Shown here piece after piece: positions 43,204 through 54,923 of a stretch of 64,000 bases of DNA. The notes beneath the pieces were generated by a model. That model was not told the DNA's origin. It saw nothing but the letters and a program-made list of their open reading frames with translations, and made no database searches. Position 1 is the first letter of the stretch. Each line of letters opens with the position of its first letter. The translations under genes were made by a program, and so were the position numbers. Origin of the DNA: Bretschneidera sinensis (lineage: Eukaryota; Streptophyta; Magnoliopsida; Brassicales; Akaniaceae); assembly GCA_023935145.1 (NCBI GenBank), contig CM043701.1, positions 73,036,817-73,100,816 of the forward strand. The letters run 5' to 3'.

Positions 43204-44715
43204 TGAATTACGCCCAAACAGTACTATGCGGTAGCAGCAGTATAGAATGGGGTATCGATCCCACAAAGAGAATGTTTTACAATCAAAGTCTCATGCAAAA
43301 ACAAAATTAATAATTAATAATGAGTAACACAAGGGACCAAGAATCCCTCCTAAATTTCACAGCTTCAACTTGTATCAATTCAGTAATTATAACTCAACTA
43401 TGTGTTTCACATCCCAAATACATAATCGGAAAATAATAGTGAAAGCACCAAAAATATTCTTTTGTAAATTATTATGAGAAATCCCCTTCTTGTTTTTACA
43501 AGTAATGCAACGGTCAATCATATATGATATCCTAAATCGACGATATATCCGGAGACAATAACGCAGTAAAGGACCATCATATATAATTAATATACCAAAA
43601 TCATTTGCATCCTAAATCCCACACATAATATAAGTATGACTGAACTTATATGGAGAAAAAGAACAACAATCACCGGAGTTAAATAAGATCTATGGGAGAA
43701 GAAAATATAATTGTCTGTCACACAAAAACATCAACTTCAATATTAAATAAAGGGAACAACTCAAAATAGTTATTAAATGTTTAAAACATAAATACTAAAT
43801 TAAACACAAGCCAAACCTGCTATGTCTAGGAGTTCATCTCTTCGTCTTGGTTGAAACTTAACTTAGCCAATAATATATAATCACTATAGCTCTCTAAAAA
43901 TTCAGTGTGTATCTTTTCAGCCCCATGTTCTCTGAGTCTAAAATCCTATATATAGCTGTATGGAGACGACTTTGTAGACAGAAAAGTCACCCTAGGGTTT
44001 CTGTTCAGGTCGTGTGCTTCTACTGCTGTTCAGGCTCGGTTTTGCTGCTGTCCAGGCTGTACATTTGCTACTGTCCATGTTTGGTTTTTGCTGTCTAGAT
44101 CTGGTCCGGTTGTACTACTATCCAGGCTGTGCAAATCCCAAAAAAATAAGAATACCTCCTTCACTTCTGCCACGCTGAAATCACACACAATCTGACCTTT
44201 GTCTACTAAAACTGTCATAACTTTCTTTAAAAAAATCATGTTTATAAGCCAAAAAATTCTCCAGAAAATAGACATCCGAATATTTCTAAGCATATATGGC
44301 TCATCTCTTGGTTCTTCCTGAATTAATACAGTTTAATCTGTAAAAATGACTGATCTGTACGGACAATTCTGGCAATTTAGTAAAACTTCTTTTCACCCTT
44401 TGCTAGTGACAACCTGACTTAGGAAAATGCTCAATTTATCTTTAACAGTCTAAAAATGATGGGTTTTGTTGCACTCCTCTTGGGAAACCCGAATTCCCTA
44501 CTCTGAACTGGTCTGGATGTTGTGGATTGTTTCGAACATATTTTATATATTTTTTTGTAGAAGGCTTCTTTGTTTTTTTAAATCTGTAGAACATACTAAA
44601 ACACAGAATTCTCTGAAGGACCACACTTGTCAAGAAATTGACTGAATAATCAACATTAATCTCAACAAATGTATATAATTAACTCTATCTGAAGTGCATT
44701 TTCATGTCCTAATCA
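43204..44715 (-). repeat. 5' LTR of element B
   Basis: It is 1,512 bp and matches 18,849-20,444. It contains about six GCTGTCCAGGCTGTG-type motifs (43,995-44,135) and, downstream on the minus strand, TATATATA at 43,947-43,954. The short frame shared with D is open at 44,030-44,293. Confidence 0.9.
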
Positions 44716-45426
44716 ATTGCTGATGTCGCATGAAAGGAAAACTACAAAATGTGAATAATGTATTTTTCAATGCCAATTTTGTTTGATTACACTGTTTCAT
44801 CTTTGACTTAAACGTTGTGATCATGATTTTCTCCCATTAAAGAGTCAAAACGGAGCATCCAATTACATCATCTAAAATAAATCAAAGGCTAATAATGCTT
44901 CACATAACCCATGTGAAATAGAGTTAAAAAAGGATGAAGATGACCATGTTGTGGTTATTATTATTATTAAATGTGTGTTCCTATCTGAGATAGGCATGGT
45001 GGGTTTCTGTGATGTCTTTGTGGTGGTTTCAGATATGAGAAAGAAGAGGTAGTTGCAGCGAAGAATGATGGGTGTAGAAAGAAAGGATTAAATAAGGATT
45101 GTCAAGTCTTTTCACTCTTAAAAGTATGTTTTTTTTATTAAGGTTGACTAACCATAGTTGAAATTGAAGGGTGATTTTGTATACTTTTAATATAGAGGGG
45201 TCCATTTTTAGTTTCAGGCAAACTATAAGGATGTTTTTGAAAATTTCCCATAGATAAAACTAAGAATAATATGTGATAGGATAAACGGAGATTAAAGAGG
45301 TAATACATTAATCCTATGTTTGGTTCATGAGATTGTTGGATTCACAAAAGGGTTTTCATCCCCACGGTTTCTTCAATATAAAACCAATCTCTCTGTGGTT
45401 TCACCCCATTTGGATTGAGAGGGCGT

Positions 45427-45655
45427 GTAAATGTAAATATTCCTGATGTAAAAAATATTAGGAAATTCTAGTCTACTGTAAATAGGAAACTCTAAACCTA
45501 TTAGGACACTCTGGTCTACCCTAGTCCTATTAGGATACTTTTCTGTACATACCATATAAATATGAGCTTCTGCTACTGCACTATTAGGCAGTGAATAAAC
45601 ACAAACCTTAATTTCTCTTTTAGTTTCTTCAATCACCGATTTATAGATTTCATCA
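45427..45655 (+). repeat. LTR-like segment within U1
   Basis: It runs from TGTAAATATTCC-type sequence, through repeated TAGGAAA/CCTATTAGG motifs and an ATATAAATATG box near 45,556, to TTTCTTCAATCA. This is the layout of a small copia LTR. A shortened copy lies at 47,675-47,800. No target duplication was identified. Confidence 0.4.
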
Positions 45656-45689
45656 GTAGTAAGACTTCTATTTGCAAGCTCATGAAGAG

Positions 45690-46170
45690 GAATGTCAATG
45701 ATTCACATGTCAAGCCAAAACTTGGTTTGTTTTCCATTATTATCTTGCACTTTATAACTCAAAGACTTGACCTCATTTCCACGGAGAACATTGTCCAAAG
45801 TAGGAGAAATAGAGCCCTTCTTTCTATAGGAATGGAGATTAGTAACTTTCAGATACTTCCCACACATGATTCTTCTTGAAGCCCACAAACTCTGGTCTTT
45901 AAAAAGGATCCTCCATCCCAAACCACCATCCTCTTTATGCAAAAAAATTTTGTCCCAGCTAAAAAGATTAATTTTCCTTTTCTCACTAGTAGATCCTCAA
46001 ATAAAGCTTCTATTCACTTTGCCAATTTCATCACAATGCTCAAGGGAAGTTTCATTGTCTATATAGTATAGGTAGGAATGGAAGTCGTAACCACTTTAGT
46101 AAGGATAACTTGACTCGTCATTAAAAGTTAATGAGCCTTCTATCTAGAGAGTGTACTTTTAAATTTCTCA
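45690..46170 (-). pseudogene. LINE (L1-like) reverse transcriptase C-terminal fragment, copy 1
   Basis: Minus-strand frames read VILTKVVTTSIPTYTI, a stop, TMKLPLSI, then after shifts SEKRKINLFSWDKI and HKEDGGLGWRILFKDQSLWA. The end is CGKYLKV and KFWLDM. This is the region after the RT domain of plant L1-type elements. It is truncated and full of stops and frameshifts. The same fragment occurs in U2. Confidence 0.75.
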
Positions 46171-47849
46171 AGAATGTGACCATAGGTGTGTAGAAAGAGA
46201 CATCTTACACCAATTAAAAATTTCATGTCATATTTAATGGGTCCATTCAAACATTTGCAAAGAACCAATCACAAGTTGACACATGACTTTTCATGACGTA
46301 GACAAACTAATTAGTAGTTTCCATATGTCATAAGGGTTCAAGCAATCAAATTTAGTCATGTTGTATCGGTACCTATTTTTAATAATTAGAGATAATTATC
46401 AATGGTAGTTCAAGTTAAATGGAACTCTTCCACCAATCTTTATAGATAAAAGTATCTACAAGGCTTCAGACATCTTCTAAGCTCAAGCCCTAAAAAGAAG
46501 GGAACATATAATTTTGGTAATCGAATCCATACAGTTGCGAGTTTAGATTTGGGCTTAGGATCAAAGTCTTGTTCTCAACGAAACAAGCCATATAAATGGC
46601 TTCCAATAACATGCTGCTCTTGAGACCGTGTTTTTGCAAAATCCTCTTGGGATGAGCAAAAAGCTTGGGATATCATGAACTCACCTCCATGGTTGAAGGT
46701 GAAACACGGCTCTCTAAGGTTTTCCTCTCTCTAGTTGTCTAAGGTTTCTCTCTAGTTGTCCAAGGTTTTCCTTTCTCTAGCTCTTTAACTTCTTCTTTTT
46801 TCTGTTGGAAATAATTTAGCAATTCAACAAATTATAGTAATCATAATTAGAAACTCTATTGGGTAGCAGATGTGCACGTAGTTAATTATAAAATTCTCAA
46901 GGAAGTGTAAGGGTGTGGAAGGACCTGAACACCTGTCTACTAACTGTTTTAAGTACTTGAAAAGACACTTGGTGAGGATATGAGGTATTTTTGGAGGAAT
47001 TTTTTACACTCAAATCAATACTTAGCAATTTAAGAGATAATTGAAAGGAAGCTAAAAGTTTTTAAAGAGAGAAGTTCTGAAAAATATTTTGAACCTAAAA
47101 TTGAGATTGTGATGCCCTTTTAATTTAGAGTGAAAAGTGAGAGGTCCAGAAAAAGAAAAATTTCGTTTTGATTGATTTGAATCGTCAGATGAAGATTTAA
47201 TGGAGGGTTGAGATCGTAACAAAATATGATTGAAGCACACAATTCTTTGCATTATCCTTCCGCATCAACATCCTCTCCAATATATCAGTTACCCAAAATT
47301 TACATTGAAACTGATGATTTCTAGTGTAATTCATCTAAATTCTCTTTAATAATTTGTACCTAGTTTTTGTTGGAATAAATTTCGATAGGTTGATGACAGG
47401 TTCATTGATGAGAAAATTAAGTGTTATACGCTTCACATTATGTTGGTAAAGTAGTGTAGATAATAAATGGTCAGTGTATGATTGCATCCATAATTTAGCT
47501 TATTTATTGGTATGTTGGTAAAGCCTATTTCAACAATAGGTTATTGATGTGGCGTGAAAGGAAAACTACAAAAAGTGAATATTATATTTTTAAATGCCAA
47601 TTTTGTTCAATTACACTGTTTCACCTTTGACTTAAATGTTGTGATCATGATTCTCTCCTATAAATATGAAACATTAAACCTATTAGGACACTCTTCTGTA
47701 CATACCATATAAATATATGAGCTTCTGCTACTGCACCATTAGTTAATCAGTAAACACAAACCTTAATTTCAGTTTTAGTTTCTTCAGTCACCGATTTAAA
47801 GGCTTCATCAGTAGTAAAACTTCTATTTACAAGGTCATAAAGAGAAGTG

Positions 47850-48395
47850 TCATTGATTCACATGTCAAGCCAAAACTTGGTTTGTTTTCCATTATTATCT
47901 TGCACTTTATAACCCAAAGATATTACCTCATTGCCACGGAGAACATTGTCCCGAGTAGGAGAAATAGAGCCCTTCTTTTTATAGGAAAGGAGATCAGTAC
48001 CTTTTAGATACCTCCCACACACGATTCTTCTTGTAGCTCACAAATTTTGGTCTCTAGAAAGGATCCTCCATCCCAGTTAGCAACACTTAGTTGGCATTCC
48101 TCATCTTACGAATTCCCAAACCACCAACCTCTTTATGCAAAAAAAATTTGTTCAAGCTAAACAGATTATTTTTCCTTTTCTCACTAGTAGATCCTCAAAT
48201 AAAGCTTCTATTCATTTTGCCAATTTCATCACAATGCTCAAAGGAAGTTTCATTGTCTGCACAGTATAGGTAGGAATTGAAGTGGTAACCACTTTAGTAA
48301 GGATAACTCTATTCGTCATTGAAAGTTGATGAGCCTTCTAACTAGAGAGCTTACTCTTAAATTTCTCAAGAATGTGACCATAGATGTGTAGAAAG
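47850..48395 (-). pseudogene. LINE (L1-like) reverse transcriptase C-terminal fragment, copy 2
   Basis: This is the duplicate of the fragment at 45,690-46,170 within U2. It includes an extra stretch near 48,075-48,110 that copy 1 lacks. It is equally degenerate and was copied with the U/R unit instead of inserting separately. Confidence 0.75.
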
Positions 48396-49665
48396 AGAAA
48401 TCTTACACCAATTACAAATTTCATGTCATATTTAATTGGTCCATTCAAACATTTGTAAAGAACCAATGACAAGTTGAGACATGATTTTTCATGACGTAGA
48501 CAAACTAATTAGTAGTTTCCATATGTCATAAGGGTTCAAGCAATCAAATTTAGTCATATTGTATCGGTACCTATTTTTAATAATTAGAAATAATTATCAA
48601 TGGTAGTTCAAGTTAAATGGAACTCTTCCATCAATCTCTATAGATAAAAGTATCTACAAGGCTTCATACATCTTCTAAGCTTAAGCCCCAAAAAGAAGGG
48701 AAGAGATAATTTTGGTAATCGAATCCATACAGGTGCGAGTTTAGATTTGGACTTAGGACCAAAGTCTGGTTCTCAACGAAACAAGCCATATAAATGGCTT
48801 CCAATAACATGCTGCTCTTGAGACCATGTCTTTGCAAAATCCTCCTGGGATGAGCAAGAAGCTTAGGATATCATGAAGTCACCTCCATGGTTGAAGGTGA
48901 AACGCGGCTCTCTAAGGTTTTCCTCTCTCTAGTTGTCTAGAGTTTTCCTCTTTATAGCTCTTTAGGGTTTTTTTCTGTTGGAAATAATTGTAGCAATTCA
49001 AAAAATTATAGTAATCATAAGTAGAAACCCTATTGGGCAGAAATTTTTAATTAAATATTTATAAGATGAATAAAATTATAGTAAATAGTGAGATTAAAAA
49101 AAAAGCATGTATACTTAATCAAAGCATGCGATTCTTTGCATTATCCTTCTGCATCAACATCCTCTCCAATATATTAGTTACCCAAAATTTACATTGAAAC
49201 TGATGATTTGCTAGTTTAATTAATCAAAGTTCTCTCTAATAATTTGTACCTATTTTGTTGGAATAAATTTCGGTAGCTTGATGACAGGTTCATTGATGAG
49301 CAAATTAAGTGTTATACACTTCACATTATGTTGGTAAAGTAGTGTAGATAATAAATGGTCAATGTATGATTGCATCCATAGTTTAGCTTATTTATTGGTA
49401 TGTTGGTAAAGCCTATTTCAACAATTGGTTGCTGATGTCGCATGAAAGGAAAACTACAAAATGTGAATAATGTATTTTTAAACGCCAATTTTGTTCGATT
49501 ACACTATTTCATCTTTGACTTAAACGTTGTGATCATGATTCTCTCCCATTAAAGAGTCAAAATGGAGCATCCAATTACATCATCTAAAATAAATCAAAGG
49601 CTAATAATGCTTCAAATAACCCATGTTAAATGGAGTTAAAAAAGGATGAAGACGACCATGTTGTG

Positions 49666-49666
<1 letters not shown>

Positions 49667-49713
<47 letters not shown>
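49667..49713 (+). repeat. (ATT)n microsatellite in R3
   Basis: There are about 16 units of ATT. The equivalent place in R1 (44,958-44,972) has only four or five units, so the expansion came after duplication. Confidence 0.95.
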
Positions 49714-49717
<4 letters not shown>

Positions 49718-50085
49718 GCGAGTTCCTCTCCAAGATTGGCTTGGTGGGTTTCTGTGACGTCTTTATGGTGGTTTCAGATATGAGAAAAGAAGAGGTAGTT
49801 GCAACAGAGAACGAGGGGTGGAGAAAGAAAGGATTAAATAAGAATTGTCAAGTCTTTTCACACTTAAAAGTACGTTTTCTTATTAGTGTTGACTAACCAT
49901 GGTTGAATTTGAAGGGTGATTTTGTATACTTTTAATATATAGAGGTGTATTTATAGTTTAGGGCAAACTATAAGGATGTTTTTGAAATTTTCCCTTGGAT
50001 AAAACTAAGATTAACATGTGATATGATAGAAGGAGATTAAAGAGGTAATATATTAATCCTATGTTGGTTCATGATATTGTTGAAT

Positions 50086-50299
50086 TGGGACTAAAATAGC
50101 ATAAGAAATCTAAATACCAAACTACCCTAGTACTATTCATCATCCTTAGCAATCCCTAATTTCTTTTAAAACCCTAAAAAGTTCACTATTATTATTATTA
50201 TCATTATCATTATATTATTATTAAAATAACGTTATTATCATTATGATTATTATAATATTATTATAATGATAATTTATTATTTTAATATTATTATAATGA
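50086..50299. other. AT-rich spacer with ATT/ATC-type microsatellites
   Basis: Interrupted TTA/ATT repeats cover 50,185-50,298. No gene is seen. Confidence 0.8.
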
Positions 50300-50671
50300 G
50301 CAATGATCAATTGACACCATGTGTAAGAATAAAAATATTTTACACTTACATTTTTTTTGTCGAAATTATTTTAAACAAAAGCTACCATTAAATTAAATCT
50401 TTTATTCATATAGATCATGCACGTCAAATTTTTTATCGACCAAATATCTATAAAGATTACATCTATCGTCCTATATTTGAACGAAGTTAGAAGGTACTAT
50501 ATAATGAATTATATTGACGAAATATTTGATTAAAGTGAAATTTGACTTGCATGATCTATACGAATAGAAGATTAAATCAAACAATCAATTTAGTTTTAAA
50601 TAATATAAACAAAAAATTACGGAGCGTTTTAAAACATCGTTATTTTACACTTGATTTCAATGGATCATTGC
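50300..50671. mobile_element. foldback (MITE-like) element
   Basis: The sequence begins GCAATGATCAATTGA and ends TCAATGGATCATTGC. Its two halves are imperfect inverted copies over about 190 bp each. For example, TATAGATCATGCACGTCAAA in the left arm matches the inverse of TTTGACTTGCATGATCTATA in the right arm. It has no coding capacity. AT-rich microsatellite flanks hide any target duplication. Confidence 0.75.
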
Positions 50672-51535
50672 TTTATTATAATAATAATAATAATAATAAT
50701 AAAAATATTATTATTATTATTCGAGGATAAAAAGAACAAAATAAAAAAATTTAATCTCATAGGGATGGAATAGATTTCGTCCTATGAAAATGTGAGACAA
50801 AAAAAGTAAAATTATGACTAATTTTATCTCACATAAATAATAAACCCCAATTAAAAGTGCGTTAACTGTTCATGCGAAATTAAAACAATCAAATCTCATC
50901 TTAGTCCCCCAATCAAACTGGCCCTAAGGATTATTGGCCTAAACACTACCAGTATATGCTTGATGATATTATTTTAAAAAATGTTAACTTGCAAGTGAAT
51001 AAATTTGATCTAACTTGCAAGTGAGATAATATTATTATAAGAAATGTCTACGTGCAATCCATAAGACCACTGTTTTTCATTTGCCTTTATGAACCCCGCC
51101 TTTATGAACCCCTTCTTCCACTGCTAAAAGTGCCTGCGTAGACTGACTTGGAATGCCTGTAACCAATCAAATTTGTTAAAACCCTGTCAAGAATATTGCA
51201 TTATGTAGCAAGGGGAAGATCTATCTATAGCAATTATCCAATCAACTCAATTTTATATGATAATCACTGGCGAGATCCTTAAAGAAAACAGCTCTGAGAC
51301 TTGTAAACAACCAATGGCAGACACTAAAGAAATGCAGAAACAATAAAAAATAATAAACCCTGCTAAGCATACATAAGTTCAGCAACTAGCAATCTCGTAG
51401 AAAAAATAAACCTTTATCCTTCCACCCATATATCTGATTGCTATATTTTCTCAAGAATTTACATTGAGCCTACGAATTATGTACACTCTTTAAGCATTTC
51501 CTCTCACAGCTGCATTGCATCATATGCATGATTTA
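50672..51535. other. AT-rich spacer downstream of the synaptotagmin gene
   Basis: (AAT)n/(ATT)n runs lie at 50,676-50,720. A short direct repeat (GCCTTTATGAACCCC) is near 51,085-51,110. The part nearest the gene probably holds its 3' UTR, but no clear polyadenylation signal could be assigned. Confidence 0.6.
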
Positions 51536-51585
51536 CTGATTGACTGTGGCATCCACCTAAGGTGCAAATGCAACTTTATGTCTTC
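51536..51585 (-). other. second copy of the synaptotagmin C-terminal coding tail, downstream of the stop
   Basis: On the minus strand this reads KLHLHLRWMPQSISKSCI and then TGA. It matches the end of exon 13 (KLDLHLKWIPQPIYRDS) at about 38 of 45 bases. It begins about 65 bp beyond the normal TAA. GTAAGT overlaps the normal stop codon (TCGTAAGTG at about 51,645-51,653) and could act as a donor. It may be an alternative last exon or a dead tandem duplication. Confidence 0.6.
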
Positions 51586-51647
51586 GTTAGCGGATAGAAC
51601 ATCATCTGAGACCTAAGATACACCTTCTGCTATGGAGCAGAGATCAC

Positions 51648-54600
51648 TTACGAATCACGGTAGATTGGCTGTGGTATCCACTTAAGATGCAAATCCAATT
51701 TTCCTGATTTAGCTCCATCTAGCTTGAACCAGTCTCTGTATTCCCCTTCCAATATGACCCTAGTCAATGTTAAGATGCATCTCCCCATATAATCCTGCAA
51801 AAATGATAATTACCTACATTAGCCTTCTCTGATGACAATACAAGGTCAAGGCCACCACGCGAACAAGGTTAGTGGGTCAGGCTACTCTAACCAGAAACAG
51901 TTAAAACTGATGCTTGGCAACAATACCACTTTCCCATTTTCGGAAAGATAAAAGCTAAAGTTGATTACTTAGTGCAAATAACTTGATAATTTTTATTTTT
52001 CCAGTCCATCAGAGATTAAGCCTGCCATAATCCATCATGATACCATTTTTCAAGTTATGAAAACAATAATCAATCCAAGAATCTTAACTTTTTCTTCTAT
52101 TATTATTTTTTTAATTGTTAAAACCCACACACACCTCTTGAACCACAGTCCACTTAGTGGGCGGGGAACTGTCCATATCAACAATCCAAAGAGGGCTGGA
52201 CCCAAGCTTCTACTGTTGAAGTTTGTCAAAGGATTAAACGGATTGGAAAATTAGTATCAGGTCATGGGTGGGCGCCGCGGCCCACAGAAAGACCAGGAAG
52301 TCCAGCCTCCAGGCCGCGCCGTGGCTCAGCCTCTCCAAGCCGCGGCGCCTAGCAACTGAAGAAGAATTGTGGAGTTTCAGCCTTGTGTGCGCCGCGGCCT
52401 GCCCTGTTCTGGGCCGCGGCGCCAGGCACACTGATGCACTCATGTTTCAGCCTTTGAGTGGTGCGTGGGACATGCTTAAAATGCACAAGTTCACTAATAT
52501 TCATAGAGAGCCATGAATCTTTAGTTCTTGAGATCTAAGGGTGGAGATTGATCTCCAAGATTGGATGAGGAGGTCACTACTCTATATAAATGGTCTTCTA
52601 ACAACAAGTGAAGATATATTGTGACAAGTTGTAAACACAAGATCATTATACAAGAGAATTCAAGTGCAAGTGTGAGAGTGCAAAGACACAAAAACACAGG
52701 AGAGGCACTAGAATAGATCTCAAAGAAAGGCTGGTTGTTTAGAGAGAGAATAGTATAGATTGGGGAGAAGGGCTTTGTAATAGTTCCTTATCACTTTCTG
52801 TTTTCTCTTCTTTCGTTCTTCAAGAACTTGAGATTTTTGAAGAGGTGTTGCTGTATCCGTAAAGAACCATTGATTTAGAGCAGAGAGTTCGGAAGAACTC
52901 ACGAGGACGTAGGCTATTGCCGAACCTCGATAACAAATTGCTGTGTTCTTTCTTTTCTTTGATTTCTATTTCTATTCTGATCATTACAAGTCATTCTAGA
53001 CTTGAGTGTTTGGAAGATCACTGTCTGAGCATCTTGAAGGTGATTTCTCAACATCTACCTTTTCATATTTTATTTTTTTGACAAAGTGCATGATTTCACT
53101 TGTTCAATGGTCAGTTTTGGCATAATATGGAATTATCACATCCAAGTCATTCATACATGAGAAAATAGGTAAAAGAGATAGTTAAGAGTCAGCATGCCAC
53201 ATCAAAATGCTGAATACTAGCAATGCAGGATATTGCCACATCACATAAATCCTGCGAGTTAGAAGAAAGCCGAAACACTTGCACATTGTCCATATAAAAC
53301 ATAGATGACGCAATTAAATTAACTACCACACTGTCTGATTGAGGAAGTTGATAACAACAGCAGATAACTTTACCTTCCCAAATGTGTCGTGGTCCCAAAC
53401 TTCAACAATTAGCATATCATGTAATCCATCCTCAACAACAAAGTCAAACATTTGATTCCAAACAGGATTCAAACTCTCATTTACAACCTGGAAAAGAATA
53501 ACAAGGATCGAGGAGACATTAAGTCTATGTAATTACATTAATTAAACTCTGAACATCACAGTCTAGACAAGGTGGACATGAAAGGGGTCAGGGAAACTTC
53601 TAACTGATGGATCCCATCTAGCATGCAGGAGCAGAAGGAAAAGAAGTCTTAAAATAATAATGGAAATAAAACAGGCATTACAGAGAAATCATAACTAAAA
53701 GTCTTCAGAATTATTAGGAATTAATAGAAATAAAGATCCTTTCAACAATCAAAATCTTACCCTAGATTTCTTTTTTGTCTCTGATTTCTTCATTGTGAGT
53801 ATAACATAAGGATCAGCCTTGCCCATCAAATCTACAACAGGCAAGTCCTCTGCAGATATAACAGTTACAGACAGTACTCCTCTAACAATAACCTCCCGTC
53901 TTTTCTGTGTGATTTCTTTTTCATTTTCAATTGCTTCTGTTCCATTTACACCACTTTTAAGAACCTTCTCCAAAGAGGTCATTGACAAGTTGGGGGCAAA
54001 GGGATTGGTAAAACCATTATCCATTCCGAAAGGACAGTACAGAAGCTCCAAATGAACCTATAATATAAATTATATAAATAAATGAATCAAATAAAAAGTT
54101 CATTTCTCATTAAACAAAGAAAAAGGGGGAAAGTACTTGGGAGCAACTTGAGATGCAGAAACAAATCTTAAGAATTGAAATTGTTAACGTATATGATTTT
54201 CCTATTCCTATTGCAATATTAGTCTACTAATTTCATATGTATTAGTTTCTTAATTAGTTTAGTTTCTTGATTTATTATAACCCTAGGTTTCCTATTTCTA
54301 TTAGGTTTTATATTCTCAGGTTCTATATATAGGCTTGTATCCATCTTTCACAGAACATCAATAATACAAGAGTTTTTTCTCCAATCTTTCTTTATTTCCA
54401 ATCTTTCTTTATTCTAACATAAATAAAGGCTCTAAATGCATCTTAAAAAAAGTAAAAACCTTCATATTTCTTAATTTAAATCTTGAGTTCTTCCAACAAG
54501 AACTTAAAATTTCAAGAATTAATAATTCCACCACAAAGCAAGGGTTCACCCCACCCAAATTTTCCAGTCAAGCAAGAATCAAATAGATTGCAAACTACAT

Positions 54601-54892
54601 CTACAACTGTAGAAACATCTTATAAAGCTATACCACAAACAATATTGAGTTCGCAATTTGTTTTTGTCATCTTGGTAAGGACAGTACAGTATGTCAAGCT
54701 AAACTGGGTTTGACAAAATTTCTCCATGAACATTCTTTCAGTTCTGAAAAAATAAAAAACTAGACATATCTGTTTTGTGTGTACATGTACGTGTGTTGAA
54801 CAAAATTTCTCCATGAACATTCTTTCAGTTCTGAAAAAATAAAAAGCTAGACATACATATCTGTTTTTGTGTGTACATGTATGTGTTTGTAC

Positions 54893-54923
<31 letters not shown>

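Larger units (their letters stand above)
18849..44715 (-). mobile_element. Element B: Athila-like Ty3/gypsy, minus strand, containing elements C and D
   Basis: LTRs lie at 18,849-20,444 (3') and 43,204-44,715 (5'). They start TG and end CA on either strand. The flanking 5-mers are GTTGT and ATTGC, a weak duplication, but the paralogous empty site at 49,420-49,440 supports the position. Gag, protease, RT and an integrase remnant are on the minus strand at 25,717-21,835. Element C split the leader at 25,879/43,150. Without C and D, B is about 8.6 kb. RNase H and most of integrase are deleted and every ORF has stops, so it is dead. Confidence 0.9.
44716..50085. repeat. tandem array of U/R units (three copies, part-deleted)
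   Basis: Segment R is at 44,721-45,345 and again at 49,431-50,085, with a truncated copy at 47,536-47,660. Segment U is at 45,346-47,535 and 47,661-49,430, and the end of a further U is at 18,787-18,848. The order U-R-U-R-U-R indicates a tandem triplication of a unit of about 2-2.7 kb, made before element B inserted between the first U and R. U1 has about 300 bp (46,880-47,190) that U2 lacks. U contains a LINE fragment and an LTR-like segment. No host gene is recognised. Confidence 0.8.

Noticed and set aside
49630..49896. Open frame with a poly-isoleucine run
   Set aside because: It is created by the (ATT)n microsatellite; the equivalent R1 copy does not keep it.
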